Shown one piece after another: positions 37,056 through 47,138 of a DNA stretch of 64,000 nt. A program made the translations under genes and the position numbers. The DNA comes from Pilimelia terevasa (GTDB lineage Bacteria > Actinomycetota > Actinomycetes > Mycobacteriales > Micromonosporaceae). Position 1 is the stretch's first letter, and the number at the start of each line of letters is the position of its first letter. The stretch lies in NCBI RefSeq assembly GCF_014647915.1, contig NZ_BMQC01000006.1, forward strand, positions 62,001 to 126,000, read 5' to 3'. Under the pieces are notes generated by a model. That model was not told where the DNA came from and ran no database searches. It worked only from the letters and a program-made list of their open reading frames with translations.

Positions 37056-39206
37056 TCAGGACTCGCGGATGCCGTACCGGGCGTAGAAGCGGGCCAGCGG
37101 GCCGGGAGCCCACCAGTTGCCGCGGCCGAGCAGCCGCATCGTGGCCGGCACCAGGAGCATCCGCACCAGCGTGGCGTCCAGCACGATCGCGACGATCATG
37201 CCGACCCCGACCATTTTGATCATCGTGATGCTGCCGGCCGCGAAGCCGCCCACCACGAGGATCAGCAGCAGCGCCGCCGCCGTAATGATCTTGCCCGTGT
37301 GCTGGACGCCGCGGGCCACGGCCAGGGTGTTGTCGCCGGTGGCGTCCCACTCCTCGCGCACGCGCGAGAGCAGGAAGACCTCGTAGTCGGTGGCCAGGCC
37401 GAACAGCACGGCGAGCATGATGATCAGGTTCGTCGGGTCCAGGAAGCCGGTCGAGGTGAAGTCGAGCAGGCCGGACAGGTGGCCGTCCTGGAAGCCCCAC
37501 ACCATGACGCCGTACGAGGCGCCGATGGAGATCAGGTTCATCAGCACCGCCTTGAGCGGCAGCAGCAGCGAGCCGAACGCCAGGAACAGCAGCACGTACG
37601 TCGCGGCGGCCATCAGCACCGCCATCCAGGGCAGTCGCTCCCGCAGGGCGTCCAGGACGTCGACGTCGTTGGCGGTCCGGCCGCCGACCAGCATGGTCCC
37701 CCCGGCCGGCGGGGGCAGGTCGCGCAGGTCGCGGACGAGCCGCTGGGTGTCCCGGTCCGTCGCCTCCCCGGGGTAGCTGACCGCGACCAGCGTCGTGCCG
37801 TCCCGGGCCGCCACCACCTGCGCGTCGGTGGCCGGGGGCAGCGCCGCGAGGCGCGTGGCCGTCGCCGCGGCCCCGGCCGGCGGCACGCCGGTCAGCACCA
37901 CCTGGATCTTGTCCGAGCCGCCGTCGGGGAAGTCGCGGCGCAGCGTGTCGCTGACCGTGCGGGCCTCGGTGCCGACCGGCAGGATCCGCTCGTCGAACCC
38001 GCCCCAGGTCATCCGCAGCGTCGGCGCGGCCAGCGCCAGCAGGACCGCGGAGACGCCGACGGCGTACCAGACCGGCCGGCGCATGACGCTGCTGGCGATC
38101 CGGGCCCAGGCGCCGGTCGTGGCCAGGCCCGGCGCGGCCGGGGCGGCCCGGCGGCGGCCCAGCGGCAGGCGCAGGGCGTTCACCCGGTGGCCGAGCACGG
38201 CGAGCAGGGCGGGCAGGACCGTCAGGGCGCCGAACATGGCGATCAGCACCGCCGACATCCCGCCCAGCCCCATCGAGCGGAGGAAGAACTGCGGGAAGAT
38301 CAACAGGCTGGCCAGCGCCAGCGCGATCGTGAGCCCGGAGACCATCACGGTCCGGCCGGCGGTGGCCACGGTGCGGGCCACGGCGGCGGGCACGTCCCGG
38401 CCGGCGGCGAGTTCGTCGCGGAACCGGCTGACCACGAACAGGGCGTAGTCGACCGCCATGCCGAGCCCGAGCAGCGTGATCACGTTGATCGCAAAGATCG
38501 ACACGTCGGTGAAGGTGGCGAGCACCCGCACCATGGCGAACGAGCCCAGCACGGCCAGGGTGCCGATGATCAGCGGGGTGGTCGCCGCCACGAGCCCACG
38601 GAAGATCAGCAGGAGCATGACCAGCAGTACCGGCGCCGAGAACAGCTCGGCGCGGGTCAGGTCCTGGGTGGAGCGCTCCTTGGTCTGGTACTGGAAGCCG
38701 ACCAGGCCGCCGACGTCCGTCCGGAGCCCCGGCACGTCCGCGAGCGCCCGGACCCGCGCGTACGCGGCCAGCTTCGCGTCCTCCCCCGGACCGCGGAGCT
38801 GCGCCACGACGATGGTGGCGTGTCCGTCCCGGGAGACCAGGCGCGCCGCCGCGGCCGCGGCCGGGCTCCCCGGCGGCGCCTCGACGGCGCTGCGGACCTC
38901 CCGCACGTCCGGGTGCGCGCGCAGCCGCGCGGCCGCGGCGGCGACGCCCTGGCGGAACGGCGGCGCGTCCACCGTGGCCGCGGGGTCGCGGTACAGGACC
39001 ACGAGGTCGCTGCCCTGGTCGCCGAACGTGGCCGTGATCCGCTCCCGCGCCCGGTTGGCCTCGCTGTCGGCGACGAAGAAGCCGCCGCTGGTCAGGTGGT
39101 CGAACAGGCCCGCACCCCAGGTGCCGCCCAGCACCGCCACCCCGAGCCCGGCCAGCAGGACCAGCCACCGCAGCCGGACCACGACGCGCCCCCACCAGGC
39201 GAACAT
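37056..39206 (-). CDS. MMPL/RND family transporter
   Basis: A 716-residue protein with twelve predicted helices in two repeats. Each repeat has one helix, a periplasmic loop of about 130-150 residues and five helices. [21 protein letters not shown] is the family's helix-4 Asp-Tyr region; in the second repeat, [22 protein letters not shown]. Such proteins export lipids or drugs by proton motive force. No obvious partner genes are nearby, so the substrate is unknown. Confidence 0.92.
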   Translation of the reverse strand: MFAWWGRVVVRLRWLVLLAGLGVAVLGGTWGAGLFDHLTSGGFFVADSEANRARERITATFGDQGSDLVVLYRDPAATVDAPPFRQGVAAAAARLRAHPDVREVRSAVEAPPGSPAAAAAARLVSRDGHATIVVAQLRGPGEDAKLAAYARVRALADVPGLRTDVGGLVGFQYQTKERSTQDLTRAELFSAPVLLVMLLLIFRGLVAATTPLIIGTLAVLGSFAMVRVLATFTDVSIFAINVITLLGLGMAVDYALFVVSRFRDELAAGRDVPAAVARTVATAGRTVMVSGLTIALALASLLIFPQFFLRSMGLGGMSAVLIAMFGALTVLPALLAVLGHRVNALRLPLGRRRAAPAAPGLATTGAWARIASSVMRRPVWYAVGVSAVLLALAAPTLRMTWGGFDERILPVGTEARTVSDTLRRDFPDGGSDKIQVVLTGVPPAGAAATATRLAALPPATDAQVVAARDGTTLVAVSYPGEATDRDTQRLVRDLRDLPPPAGGTMLVGGRTANDVDVLDALRERLPWMAVLMAAATYVLLFLAFGSLLLPLKAVLMNLISIGASYGVMVWGFQDGHLSGLLDFTSTGFLDPTNLIIMLAVLFGLATDYEVFLLSRVREEWDATGDNTLAVARGVQHTGKIITAAALLLILVVGGFAAGSITMIKMVGVGMIVAIVLDATLVRMLLVPATMRLLGRGNWWAPGPLARFYARYGIRES

Positions 39207-39308
39207 GACACCCCCACGATCGAAAACCGAGCCGCAGCGCGCGGCGGTACCGCACAGCTAATCAGGCGCGCGACCGCGCGCCGCCGCGACACCCGCCGCG
39301 GCCCGGGG

Positions 39309-40859
39309 CTACGCCTGGCGGTCCGCCCGGATGCGGTGGCCGACGCTGGTCAGGCACCGGCCGGAGGTCAGGTCGAACCGCCACCCGTGTAGCTGACAGG
39401 TCAGCACGTCGCCGTCGACCACGCCGAAGCGGGTGAGGTCGGCCTTCAGGTGGGGGCAGCGGCGCTGCACCCGCCAGCCGTCGAGGGTGATGTCCTCCGC
39501 GTCGGTGCTGCGCTCGTGCTCGTCGTACCAGCCCTCGGCGTACTGGAGCCGCTCCTCGGACAGACACTTGAAGAAGGAGTAGACGAACTCGTTGTACTGG
39601 CCGATCCGGGCCGCCGAGAACCGGGCGGAGAGGAACAGCGAGTTGACCCAGTCCCCCTCGTCGACGTGGATCAGGTGCTCGACGAGCGACCGGCCCGTCC
39701 TGAACCGGTACCGCACCTTCTCCCCCGGCTGCGCCGGCCGGACCACCTTGGCGGGGAAATCCACGGCGATCGACTCGACCACCTCGCCGGCCTCGTCGGT
39801 GAGGTCGAACCGGACCGGGCCGCCCACGCCCTTCGCCATGTAGATCGACTCCTCCAGCAGCGGCTCGATCCGCTTGCGGAGCGCCGCCAGGACGTCGATC
39901 TCGGGGTGCCGCCAGGACGCCTTCTCCGCCTCGATGACCGGCCGCTTGCGGTCGCGCATCTCCTCCAGCACGGCCTTCTTGTCGGCGAAGAACCCCTCGA
40001 CGGAGGGCACCGGCTGCGTCGTCCCGCAGGTGTCGGCGGTCAGCTCGGTGACCGTGCCGGGCAGCAGCACCACGGCGTTGTCGCCGCCGACCTTGGCGTA
40101 CTCCCGGACGAAGTCCGCCTGGTCGGGGAAGATGTTGCCCTCGTCGCCGTGGATGTCGTTGAGGTGCCACAGGTCGTCGTCGAGGAAGCAGGGCGGGCCG
40201 GCGATCGGGAACACCCACGACGCCTTCAGGTCGTCGATGTACCGCCAGGTCCGGTCGTACTGCCGGTCCTTCTTCTGCTTGCCGAACGCCGTCTTCGCCG
40301 CCTGCGGCAGCTCGTAGACCATCGGGTACCAGATCGCGCCCGAGAACTGGAGCAGGTGGGCGTGCACGTGCCCCAGCTCGGCGAACCGGACCAGGTCGGT
40401 CGGGCGGGCGTCGTTCTGGTTCAGGACCCGGACGCCGTCGTACTCGACCCACAGCGACGAGTCGCCGATCGGCCCGTCGGTGGGGCTGATCAACGCCTGG
40501 ATCATGACCTTCAGGCCGCCGTCCAGCTCGTGCACCTCGTCGGAGACCGTGCGCAGGAACCGGGTGAAGCCCAGCTCGCGCAGCTCGTCCTCAAGCTGGC
40601 TGGTCGGGTACTGCGGCAGCAGCACCGTGGCCTTCTTGCTGACGTACCGGCGCAGGTGCGCGGCGTCGAAGTGGTCCCGGTGCAGGTGCGAGACGTACAG
40701 GTAGTCGACCTGGCCCAGGGTTTCCCAGTCGAGCTGCGCGTTGTCCGGGAACGGGAACCACGAGGCGAAGTACGCGGGATTCACCCACGGGTCGGTCAGG
40801 ATGCTCCCCGCGGGGGTGTCGATGCGCAGACTGGCGTGCCCGGTTCCGGTGATCCGCAC
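39309..40859 (-). CDS. MBL-fold/Rieske protein, likely UDP-N-acetylmuramate hydroxylase (NamH-like)
   Basis: A 516-residue protein. An N-terminal metallo-beta-lactamase fold has HLHRDH (His58, His60, Asp62, His63). The C-terminus carries a Rieske 2Fe-2S motif: Cys468-x-His470 in CPHLKADL and Cys488-x-x-His491 in CQLHGW. The mycobacterial NamH has this architecture and size and converts UDP-N-acetyl- to UDP-N-glycolylmuramic acid. Micromonosporaceae peptidoglycan is N-glycolylated, which supports the call. The upstream gap is divergent. The assignment is by architecture, length and taxonomy. Confidence 0.72.
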   Translation of the reverse strand: MRITGTGHASLRIDTPAGSILTDPWVNPAYFASWFPFPDNAQLDWETLGQVDYLYVSHLHRDHFDAAHLRRYVSKKATVLLPQYPTSQLEDELRELGFTRFLRTVSDEVHELDGGLKVMIQALISPTDGPIGDSSLWVEYDGVRVLNQNDARPTDLVRFAELGHVHAHLLQFSGAIWYPMVYELPQAAKTAFGKQKKDRQYDRTWRYIDDLKASWVFPIAGPPCFLDDDLWHLNDIHGDEGNIFPDQADFVREYAKVGGDNAVVLLPGTVTELTADTCGTTQPVPSVEGFFADKKAVLEEMRDRKRPVIEAEKASWRHPEIDVLAALRKRIEPLLEESIYMAKGVGGPVRFDLTDEAGEVVESIAVDFPAKVVRPAQPGEKVRYRFRTGRSLVEHLIHVDEGDWVNSLFLSARFSAARIGQYNEFVYSFFKCLSEERLQYAEGWYDEHERSTDAEDITLDGWRVQRRCPHLKADLTRFGVVDGDVLTCQLHGWRFDLTSGRCLTSVGHRIRADRQA

Positions 40860-41087
40860 CGTCTGTTCTCCCTCGGCCGTGGCGGGTACTCCGCACGACT
40901 ATCCCACCCGGCCGCGGCGCCGGCACGGCCGGCCGGGGCGGCGGATCCGGACTGCCGGCGTGTCCCCCGCACGGGCATGGAAGACTTGGCGGCGACCGAA
41001 CGTACGCGCCCCAGGCGCCCCACCCGCCCGGCGCCCCGCCGCCCGGCGGCAGCGGGGACGGCGCACGAGTGGAAGGGCCGGACGCCC

Positions 41088-41312
41088 GTGGCTGGCAACG
41101 CTCCCGTGACCGCACCGGACCAGCACAAGCCGACCAACCGCAAGTGGCTGCGGATCGGCGCCGTCGTCTCCGCGGCGATCATCGTGCTCATGGCGGCCTT
41201 CGGCAACCACGAGGGCCGGGTCGAGAACTACGTCTCGTACGTCATCGCCGGCCTGATGGTCCTCGCCGTCGTCGTCGACGCCGCGATGCACCGCGCCGGC
41301 CTGCGCGACTGA
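41088..41312 (+). CDS. Small two-helix membrane protein
   Basis: A 74-residue protein with a hydrophilic N-terminus (APDQHKPTNRKWLR) and two hydrophobic helices (IGAVVSAAIIVLMAAF and YVSYVIAGLMVLAVVVDAAM). The HKPTNRKW start and topology may match DUF2631-type actinobacterial proteins, which often lie near dxr. I chose GTG 41088, preceded by GGAAGG; GTG 41106 is an alternative. Function unknown. Confidence 0.65.
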   Translation: MAGNAPVTAPDQHKPTNRKWLRIGAVVSAAIIVLMAAFGNHEGRVENYVSYVIAGLMVLAVVVDAAMHRAGLRD

Positions 41313-41341
41313 CACACGCCGACCGCCGACGCGCACCCCGG

Positions 41342-41369
41342 CGGCACCCGCCCCGTGGGGCGGGTGCCG
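41342..41369. terminator. Strong bidirectional hairpin
   Basis: CGGCACCCGCCCC (41342-41354) and GGGGCGGGTGCCG (41357-41369) are perfect 13-base complements separated by GT. It lies between convergent genes. Confidence 0.8.
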
Positions 41370-41399
41370 GGTGCGGCCCGGCAGCGCCCGGCGGGCCGG

Positions 41400-42860
41400 T
41401 CAGAAGCGGCGCAGGATGTCGCCGACCTCGCGCAGCGCCGACTCGACCTCCGCCTCGAAGTAGCCGCCGGGCACCAGGCCGAACCGCGCGCGCTCCAGCT
41501 CCCCGGGGCTGGCCGGCATCGGCCCCCGGCCGGCCAGGGCCGAGATGATGCCCTCGAACAGCCGGTCCACCTCGGCCGGGTCGTACCCGCTGCCGAACCG
41601 CCGCGGCTGGAACCCCCGGCGCAGCGCGTCGACCCGCTGCGCGGCCGGGGGCAGTCCCCCGCCCGGCGGGCCGGCCGAGGGGGCACCGCCGAATCCGCCG
41701 CCCGGCCCCGGACCGCCCGGCCCCGGACCGCCGTAGCCGGGCTCGGGACGGCCGCCGTACCCGCCGCCCGGCGGGGGGTAGCCGGGTTCCGGGCGCCCGC
41801 GGCCGTAGCCGCCGGGCTCCTGGGGGTCCTGGCCGTAACCGGGTTCGGCGCGGGGCGGCCGGCCCAGGCCCGGGCCGGCGGGGTCGCGCTCGGCGTAGCC
41901 CGGCGGCGGGCCGGCGGGCGGGCGCTCGGGGTAGCCGGACGGGTCGCCGCCGCCGTAGGGCCCCGGGCCGGCGGGCTGGCGCTCGCCGTAGCGCGACGGC
42001 GGTGCGTCCCGGTCGCCGTACCCCGGCGGCGGTCCCGCGGGACCGCGGTCGCCGTACCCCGCGGGCGGTCCGGCGGGGCCGCGGTCGCGGTCGCGCTCGA
42101 CGTAGCCCGGGGGTGGGCCGGCCGGTTCCCGGCCCCGGTCTCCGTAGCCGGGCGGCGGGCCGGCCGGCGCGCGGTCGCCGTAGCCCGGCGGCGGGCCGGT
42201 CTGCTCCCGGTCGCGGTACCCGACCGGCGGGCCGGCGGGCTCCGGGCGGGCCGGGCCGCCGTACGGGGCGCCGGGCGGCGGCTCCCCGTAGCGGGGGTCC
42301 TCGCGCTCGGGCAGGCGGTGCATCTCGTTGGTCATCTCGGCCTTGCCGTGCCGTCCGAGACCCCGGCCGGGGAACGTCTGGTTGGGCGGGTACCCGGGCT
42401 CGTCGCGGTCGCCGTACCCCCGGTCCTCGCCGCCGCGCCCGGCGAAGGCGCCCGGCTCCCGGCCGGCGCCGGGCGGACCGTCGTAGCGGCCGGCGTACGC
42501 CTCGCGGTTGCCCTCCCCCGGGCGCGCGGCGGCGGCCGCCCGCTCCGGGTCCCGCCGGGGCTCGCCGCGGCCGGCCGGCCGGCCGAGGTCGGTGTCGCGG
42601 GAGACCACGCGCCCGCCGGACTCCTCGCGCTCGGCGAGCTGCCGCTCGACGCGGTCCAGGTGCAGGTCGACCTGCCACTCGTCGTACCCGCCGAACCGGA
42701 CCCGGAAGACCACGTCGTGGACCTCCTGGGCGGACACCGGGGCGTCGGACTCCGCGCCGGAGAGGGTCGCCTCGACGCGGTCGAGGAAGCCGTCGACCTC
42801 GTCGACCTTGTACCCCCGGCGGAGTGCCCGCCGGCGGAACCGCTGCCCCTGACTGGTCAC
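41400..42860 (-). CDS. DivIVA-domain protein with Pro/Gly/Tyr-rich repeats
   Basis: A 486-residue protein. The N-terminus has [19 protein letters not shown], then [20 protein letters not shown]. The C-terminus has [18 protein letters not shown] and [16 protein letters not shown]. Each is a DivIVA-type motif (G-Y-x-x-x-x-V-D-x-x-L). Between them is a repeat region (about residues 180-420) of GPPPGYGDR-type units. DivIVA proteins mark curved membranes and poles; this short-motif type is common in actinomycetes and may be a scaffold in cell-wall growth. It lies just downstream of rlmN, overlapping it by four bases. Confidence 0.85.
   Translation of the reverse strand: MTSQGQRFRRRALRRGYKVDEVDGFLDRVEATLSGAESDAPVSAQEVHDVVFRVRFGGYDEWQVDLHLDRVERQLAEREESGGRVVSRDTDLGRPAGRGEPRRDPERAAAAARPGEGNREAYAGRYDGPPGAGREPGAFAGRGGEDRGYGDRDEPGYPPNQTFPGRGLGRHGKAEMTNEMHRLPEREDPRYGEPPPGAPYGGPARPEPAGPPVGYRDREQTGPPPGYGDRAPAGPPPGYGDRGREPAGPPPGYVERDRDRGPAGPPAGYGDRGPAGPPPGYGDRDAPPSRYGERQPAGPGPYGGGDPSGYPERPPAGPPPGYAERDPAGPGLGRPPRAEPGYGQDPQEPGGYGRGRPEPGYPPPGGGYGGRPEPGYGGPGPGGPGPGGGFGGAPSAGPPGGGLPPAAQRVDALRRGFQPRRFGSGYDPAEVDRLFEGIISALAGRGPMPASPGELERARFGLVPGGYFEAEVESALREVGDILRRF
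41690..42310 (-). repeat. Repeat tract encoding GPPPGYGDR-like units
   Basis: Imperfect units of about 30-60 bp encode [16 protein letters not shown] and similar runs within the DivIVA protein. The tract is in frame and probably encodes a disordered, Tyr-spaced linker. Confidence 0.8.
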
Positions 42861-44281
42861 TGTGCCGCCTTTCGTTCACGACCGGTGGTCTCAGCGGCGG
42901 CCAGCTGGCCGCAGGCGCCGTCGATCTCCCGGCCGCGGGTGTCGCGGACGGTGGTGGACACACCGGCCGCCCGCAGCCGGCGGACGAACTCCCGCTCGAC
43001 GTGCGGGGCACTGGCGTCCCACCGGCTCCCCGGGGTGGGGTTGAGCGGGATCAGGTTGACGTGGGCGAGCCGGCCGGCCAGGAGCGCGCCGAGCAGGTCC
43101 GCGCGCCACGGCTGATCGTTCACATCCTTGATCATTGCGTACTCGATGGAGACCCGGCGGCCGGTTTGGGCGGCAAAGTCCCAGGCTGCGTCGAGGACCT
43201 CGGCGACCGCCCAGCGCTGGTTCACCGGGACCAGCTCGTTGCGCAGTGCGTCGTCCGGGGCGTGCAGCGAGACCGCGAGCGTCACCGCCAGGCCCTCCTG
43301 CGCCAGTTTCCGCATCGCCGGCACCAGTCCGACGGTGGACACCGTCAGGTGCCGCTGGGACAGCCCGAGGCCCTCGGGCGCCGGGGCCGTCAGCCGGCGC
43401 AGCACCTGGACCAGGCGGGCGTAGTTGGCCAGCGGCTCACCCATCCCCATGAACACCACGCGGGACAGCCGGGCGGGCGCGCCCGACACCGCCCCGCTCG
43501 CCGCCACGGCGGCCAGGTGGACGACCTGGTCAACGATCTCCGCAACGGACAGGTTGCGGGTCAGCCCCGCCTGGCCGGTCGCGCAGAACGGACAGGCCAT
43601 GCCGCAGCCGGCCTGGCTGGACACGCAGGCGGTGACCCGGTCCGCGTACCCCATGAGCACGCTCTCGACCAGCGCCCCGTCGTGCAGCCGCCACACGGTC
43701 TTGCGCGTGGCGCCGCCGTCGCAGACCTGCTCCCGCAGCGCGGTCAGCAGCGGCGGGAGCAGCGCGGCGGCGGGGTCGGCACGGAGTGCGGGCGGCAGGT
43801 CGGTCATCTCGGCGACATCCCGGACGTACCGCGCGAAGTAGTGCTGGGAGAGCTGGTTCGCCCGGAACCCGGGCAGGCCGCGGGCGGCCACGGCCTCGCG
43901 GCGGCCGGGCAGGTCCAGGTCCGCGAGGTGGACCGGCGGCAGGGCCGCCCGCCCGCGCCGGCCGGCGCCGAAGTCGACGACCGGCAGGGCCCGCCGAACC
44001 TCCGGGGTCTCCGGGGCTTCGGGGGCGTGCGGGGTCTCGGGGGCCTGCGGGGCGACTCCCGCGCCGTCGGCGGCCGCGCCGGTGGGCTGGCCGGGCACGA
44101 CGACGCCCCGGCCGTCCGCGGAACCACACGAGCCGGACTCGCGCGCAGGGTCGGACGTACGGGCCGATCCCGACAGGCCCGTCGCGGACAGGGTTGTCGC
44201 GGACAGACCCGCCGCGGACAGGGTTGTTGCGGACAGGGTTGTCGCAGGCACGGTTGTCGCGGACAGAGGTTGCGCAGTCAT
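42857..44281 (-). CDS. rlmN: Dual-specificity rRNA/tRNA adenine C2-methyltransferase with repeat-rich N-terminus
   Basis: RlmN methylates A2503 of 23S rRNA and A37 of tRNA with a radical SAM cluster. The 474-residue protein has CGMACPFC (CxxxCxxC). Also visible are [10 protein letters not shown], the substrate-mimic region [11 protein letters not shown] and [18 protein letters not shown] with the catalytic Cys. About the first 110 residues are not in usual RlmN proteins; the beginning is made of LSATT-like repeats. The ATG at 44281 has GGTGAG before it, which supports the long start. The stop overlaps the DivIVA gene start (ATG 42860). Confidence 0.9.
   Translation of the reverse strand: MTAQPLSATTVPATTLSATTLSAAGLSATTLSATGLSGSARTSDPARESGSCGSADGRGVVVPGQPTGAAADGAGVAPQAPETPHAPEAPETPEVRRALPVVDFGAGRRGRAALPPVHLADLDLPGRREAVAARGLPGFRANQLSQHYFARYVRDVAEMTDLPPALRADPAAALLPPLLTALREQVCDGGATRKTVWRLHDGALVESVLMGYADRVTACVSSQAGCGMACPFCATGQAGLTRNLSVAEIVDQVVHLAAVAASGAVSGAPARLSRVVFMGMGEPLANYARLVQVLRRLTAPAPEGLGLSQRHLTVSTVGLVPAMRKLAQEGLAVTLAVSLHAPDDALRNELVPVNQRWAVAEVLDAAWDFAAQTGRRVSIEYAMIKDVNDQPWRADLLGALLAGRLAHVNLIPLNPTPGSRWDASAPHVEREFVRRLRAAGVSTTVRDTRGREIDGACGQLAAAETTGRERKAAQ
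44171..44275 (-). repeat. Seven imperfect 15-bp tandem units at the 5' end of rlmN
   Basis: Units resemble GGACAGGGTTGTCGC and repeat in register seven times from 44171 to 44275. On the coding strand they give (T/A)(T/G)L(S/P)A pentapeptides. Their lower GC content contrasts with the surrounding sequence. Confidence 0.85.
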
Positions 44282-44344
44282 GGTCTCACCAGTCTCGCAC
44301 GTCCGCCGCGGCGCGGCAGGCGGCGGCCGTCCCGGGCCGGGCGG

Positions 44345-45607
44345 TCAGCCGGCGACCGGCGCGAGGACGGTCAGCAGCAGGTACGCGGTCGGCACCGCGA
44401 AAATGATCGAGTCCAGGCGGTCCATCAGCCCGCCGTGGCCGGGCAGCAGGTTGCTCATGTCCTTGACCTTGAGATCGCGCTTGATCATCGACTCGGCCAG
44501 GTCGCCGAACACGGCGACGACCGCGATGAGCACCCCGAAGACGAACCCCCGCCACAGCGCCAGGTCCAGCAGCGCCCAGGCCAGCAGCGCCCCGCCCAGA
44601 CCGGCGGCCAGCAGCGAGCCCCCGAAGCCCTCCCAGGACTTCTTCGGGCTCACCGTCGGCGCCATCCGCCGCCGCCCGAACCGGACGCCCACCGCGTAGC
44701 CGCCGGTGTCGGACAGGACCACCACGGCCAGCGTCAGCAGCACCCGGTGCATCCCGTCCTGCGCGTGGGCCAGCGGCGCGGCGAAGCCGAGCAGGAACGG
44801 TACGTAGACGGCGACGAGCGCCGCGGCGGCGACATCCTTCTCGTACCCCTCCGGCCCGTCGCCGAGCCGCCAGATCATCGCCGCGAGCACGGTGACCAGC
44901 AGCCCGCCGGCCAGGCCGTCGGAGCCGGCGAGGAAGCCCAGGACCGGGATGACCGCCGCCCCGAGCAGCAGCGGCACCAGCGGCGGCCGCAGCCCGGCGA
45001 CGCCCAGCGCCCGGACCATCTCCCACACCCCGGCGGCGGCCGCCGCCGCCACGACCAGGGCGAAGGGGAGCGGGTGGCTGAGCGAGCCGAGTACCAGCGC
45101 GCCGAGCAGCAGGCCGACGCCGATCGCCGCGGGCAGGTTGCGGCCGGACCCACGGCCCGGGCGCCGCTGCCGGCCGCCCGCCCGGTCGACCTCGGGCGCC
45201 GGCTGACCATCTGGCGCGGACCGCGCGCCTGCGGCGGGCTCCGTGCGCGCGGACCGCCGCGTGTCTGAGCCCGACTCGGTGTCTGAGGCCGACTCCGCGT
45301 CCCGGGCTGACTCCGCGCCCGGCGCCTGAGCCACGTCGAGGGGGGCGGCGTCACCGTCGGCCCACGGGTCCGGTTCGGCGGCGCGGCGGTGCCGGCGCGG
45401 GTACCCCGTCGGCGGGTCCGCGTCGATGGCGCTCGCGGCGTCCGCCGGCCACGCCGGCTCGGCCCGGCCGGCATCCGGCAGCGGATCCGGCCAGTCGTCC
45501 GCGGGTCGGACGTCGTCCGGCTCGGCGGCGGCGTGCCGGGCCCGGCGGCGGGAACGCCGACCCCCGACCGCGGAGCCGCCGCCGGGGTCGGTGGGGTCGG
45601 CGAACAT
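44345..45607 (-). CDS. cdsA: Phosphatidate cytidylyltransferase with hydrophilic N-terminal extension
   Basis: CdsA makes CDP-diacylglycerol. The 420-residue protein has about eight helices and the signature SMIKRDLKVKD then PGHGGLMDRLDS near the C-terminus, with SDTGGYAVG. An N-terminal extension of about 155 charged, disordered residues (SRRRARHAAAEPDD; repeated SxS/D-T-E) precedes the first helix. It lies 4 bp downstream of frr. Confidence 0.94.
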   Translation of the reverse strand: MFADPTDPGGGSAVGGRRSRRRARHAAAEPDDVRPADDWPDPLPDAGRAEPAWPADAASAIDADPPTGYPRRHRRAAEPDPWADGDAAPLDVAQAPGAESARDAESASDTESGSDTRRSARTEPAAGARSAPDGQPAPEVDRAGGRQRRPGRGSGRNLPAAIGVGLLLGALVLGSLSHPLPFALVVAAAAAAGVWEMVRALGVAGLRPPLVPLLLGAAVIPVLGFLAGSDGLAGGLLVTVLAAMIWRLGDGPEGYEKDVAAAALVAVYVPFLLGFAAPLAHAQDGMHRVLLTLAVVVLSDTGGYAVGVRFGRRRMAPTVSPKKSWEGFGGSLLAAGLGGALLAWALLDLALWRGFVFGVLIAVVAVFGDLAESMIKRDLKVKDMSNLLPGHGGLMDRLDSIIFAVPTAYLLLTVLAPVAG

Positions 45608-45611
45608 CAGG

Positions 45612-46169
45612 TCACACCTCTAGCAGTTCGGCTTCCTTGTGCTTGATCAGCTCGTCGATGGTGGCGACGTACCGCTGGGTCAGGTCGTCCAGCTCCTTCT
45701 CCGCCCGCCGGCCGTCGTCCTCGCCCGCCTCGCCGTCCTTGACGATCCGGTCGAGCTCCTCCTTGGCCTTGCGGCGGATGTTGCGGACGGAGACCTTGGC
45801 GTCCTCGCCCTTGTGCTTGACGACCTTGGTCATCTCGCGGCGCCGCTCCTCCGTCATCGGAGGGAGGTTGATCCGGAGCTGGCTGCCCTCGTTGTTCGGG
45901 TTCACGCCGAGGTCGGAGTCGCGGATCGCGCGCTCCATCGCCGCGAGCTGACTGGCGTCGTACGGCTTGATGAGCACCATCCGCGGCTCGGGGATGCCCA
46001 CCGAGGCCATCTGCGGCAGCGGGGTGGGGGCGCCGTAGTAGTCAATCATGATCTTGGAGAACATGGCAGGCGTGGCACGGCCGGTGCGGACCGAGGCGAA
46101 GTCCTCCTTGGCGAAGTCCACGGCGCGGTCCATCTTCTCCTCGGCTTCGAGCAGCGTCTCGTCGATCAC
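45612..46169 (-). CDS. frr: Ribosome recycling factor
   Basis: A 185-residue protein of standard length. Family segments are [37 protein letters not shown] and [24 protein letters not shown] start 46169 with an AAGGAGG site about eleven bases upstream. It follows pyrH and precedes cdsA, a conserved order. Confidence 0.97.
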   Translation of the reverse strand: MIDETLLEAEEKMDRAVDFAKEDFASVRTGRATPAMFSKIMIDYYGAPTPLPQMASVGIPEPRMVLIKPYDASQLAAMERAIRDSDLGVNPNNEGSQLRINLPPMTEERRREMTKVVKHKGEDAKVSVRNIRRKAKEELDRIVKDGEAGEDDGRRAEKELDDLTQRYVATIDELIKHKEAELLEV

Positions 46170-46219
46170 AGCTCGTCTCGCCTCCTTCTACCAGTCGGGG
46201 GATGCGCGGGTCCGTGGCC

Positions 46220-46987
46220 TCAGGCCGCGGTGATCAGGGTGCCGATCTGCTCGCCACGCAGGGCGCGGACGATAGTGTCCTCGCCCTCGGCGCCGAAGAC
46301 CAGCATGGGCAGGCCGTTGTCCATGCAGAGACTGAACGCGGCGGCGTCCGCGACCCGCAGTTCCCGCCGCAGGGCCTCACCGAAGGTGACGGCGTCGAGC
46401 TTACGGGCCGTCGGGTCGGTCCTGGGGTCGGCGGTGTACACGCCGTCGACGCCGTTCTTGCTCATCAGCACGATGTCGGCGTGGATCTCCAGAGCGCGCT
46501 GGGCGGCGACGGTGTCGGTGGAGAAGTACGGCATCCCGGCGCCGGCACCGAAGATCACCACGCGGCCCTTCTCCAGGTGCCGGATCGCCCGCCGCGGGAT
46601 GTACGGCTCGGCGACCTGCGCCATGTGGATCGCCGACTGGACCCGCGTCTCGATGCCCTCCTTCTCCAGGAAGTCCTGGAGGGCCAGGCAGTTCATGACG
46701 GTGCCGAGCATCCCCATGTAGTCGGCGCGGGCGCGGTCCATGCCGCGCTTCTGGAGTTCGGCGCCGCGGAAGAAGTTGCCGCCGCCGATCACCGCCGACA
46801 CCTGGATGCCGGTGCGGGCCACGAGGGCGATCTGGCGGGCGATGGCCTGCGCGACGTCGGGGTCCACACCCACCCGGCCGCCGCCGAACACCTCGCCGGA
46901 CAACTTCAGGACCACGCGGCGCGCGGGGCTGCGCCGCTGCGCCACCCGCCTCGCCGCGGGGGCCGTCTCCTCCGCCGTCACCGCCAT
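46220..46987 (-). CDS. pyrH: UMP kinase
   Basis: PyrH phosphorylates UMP to UDP. The 255-residue protein has [40 protein letters not shown] and [15 protein letters not shown]. The first 20 residues are outside the domain. It is located between tsf and frr as in most bacteria. Confidence 0.97.
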   Translation of the reverse strand: MAVTAEETAPAARRVAQRRSPARRVVLKLSGEVFGGGRVGVDPDVAQAIARQIALVARTGIQVSAVIGGGNFFRGAELQKRGMDRARADYMGMLGTVMNCLALQDFLEKEGIETRVQSAIHMAQVAEPYIPRRAIRHLEKGRVVIFGAGAGMPYFSTDTVAAQRALEIHADIVLMSKNGVDGVYTADPRTDPTARKLDAVTFGEALRRELRVADAAAFSLCMDNGLPMLVFGAEGEDTIVRALRGEQIGTLITAA

Positions 46988-47138
46988 CTGACCTGCCTTT
47001 CCTGTCTACCCCGCGCCGTCGGCCCGCCGCGCGGCGCCGGGGCGCCCCGGAGGACCATATGTGACGAGAGGGCCGCGGCGCCCATCCGGTACACCCGCGA
47101 CCCCCGCCCCACCTCGAACGTGTGACCCGAGGACCGGG

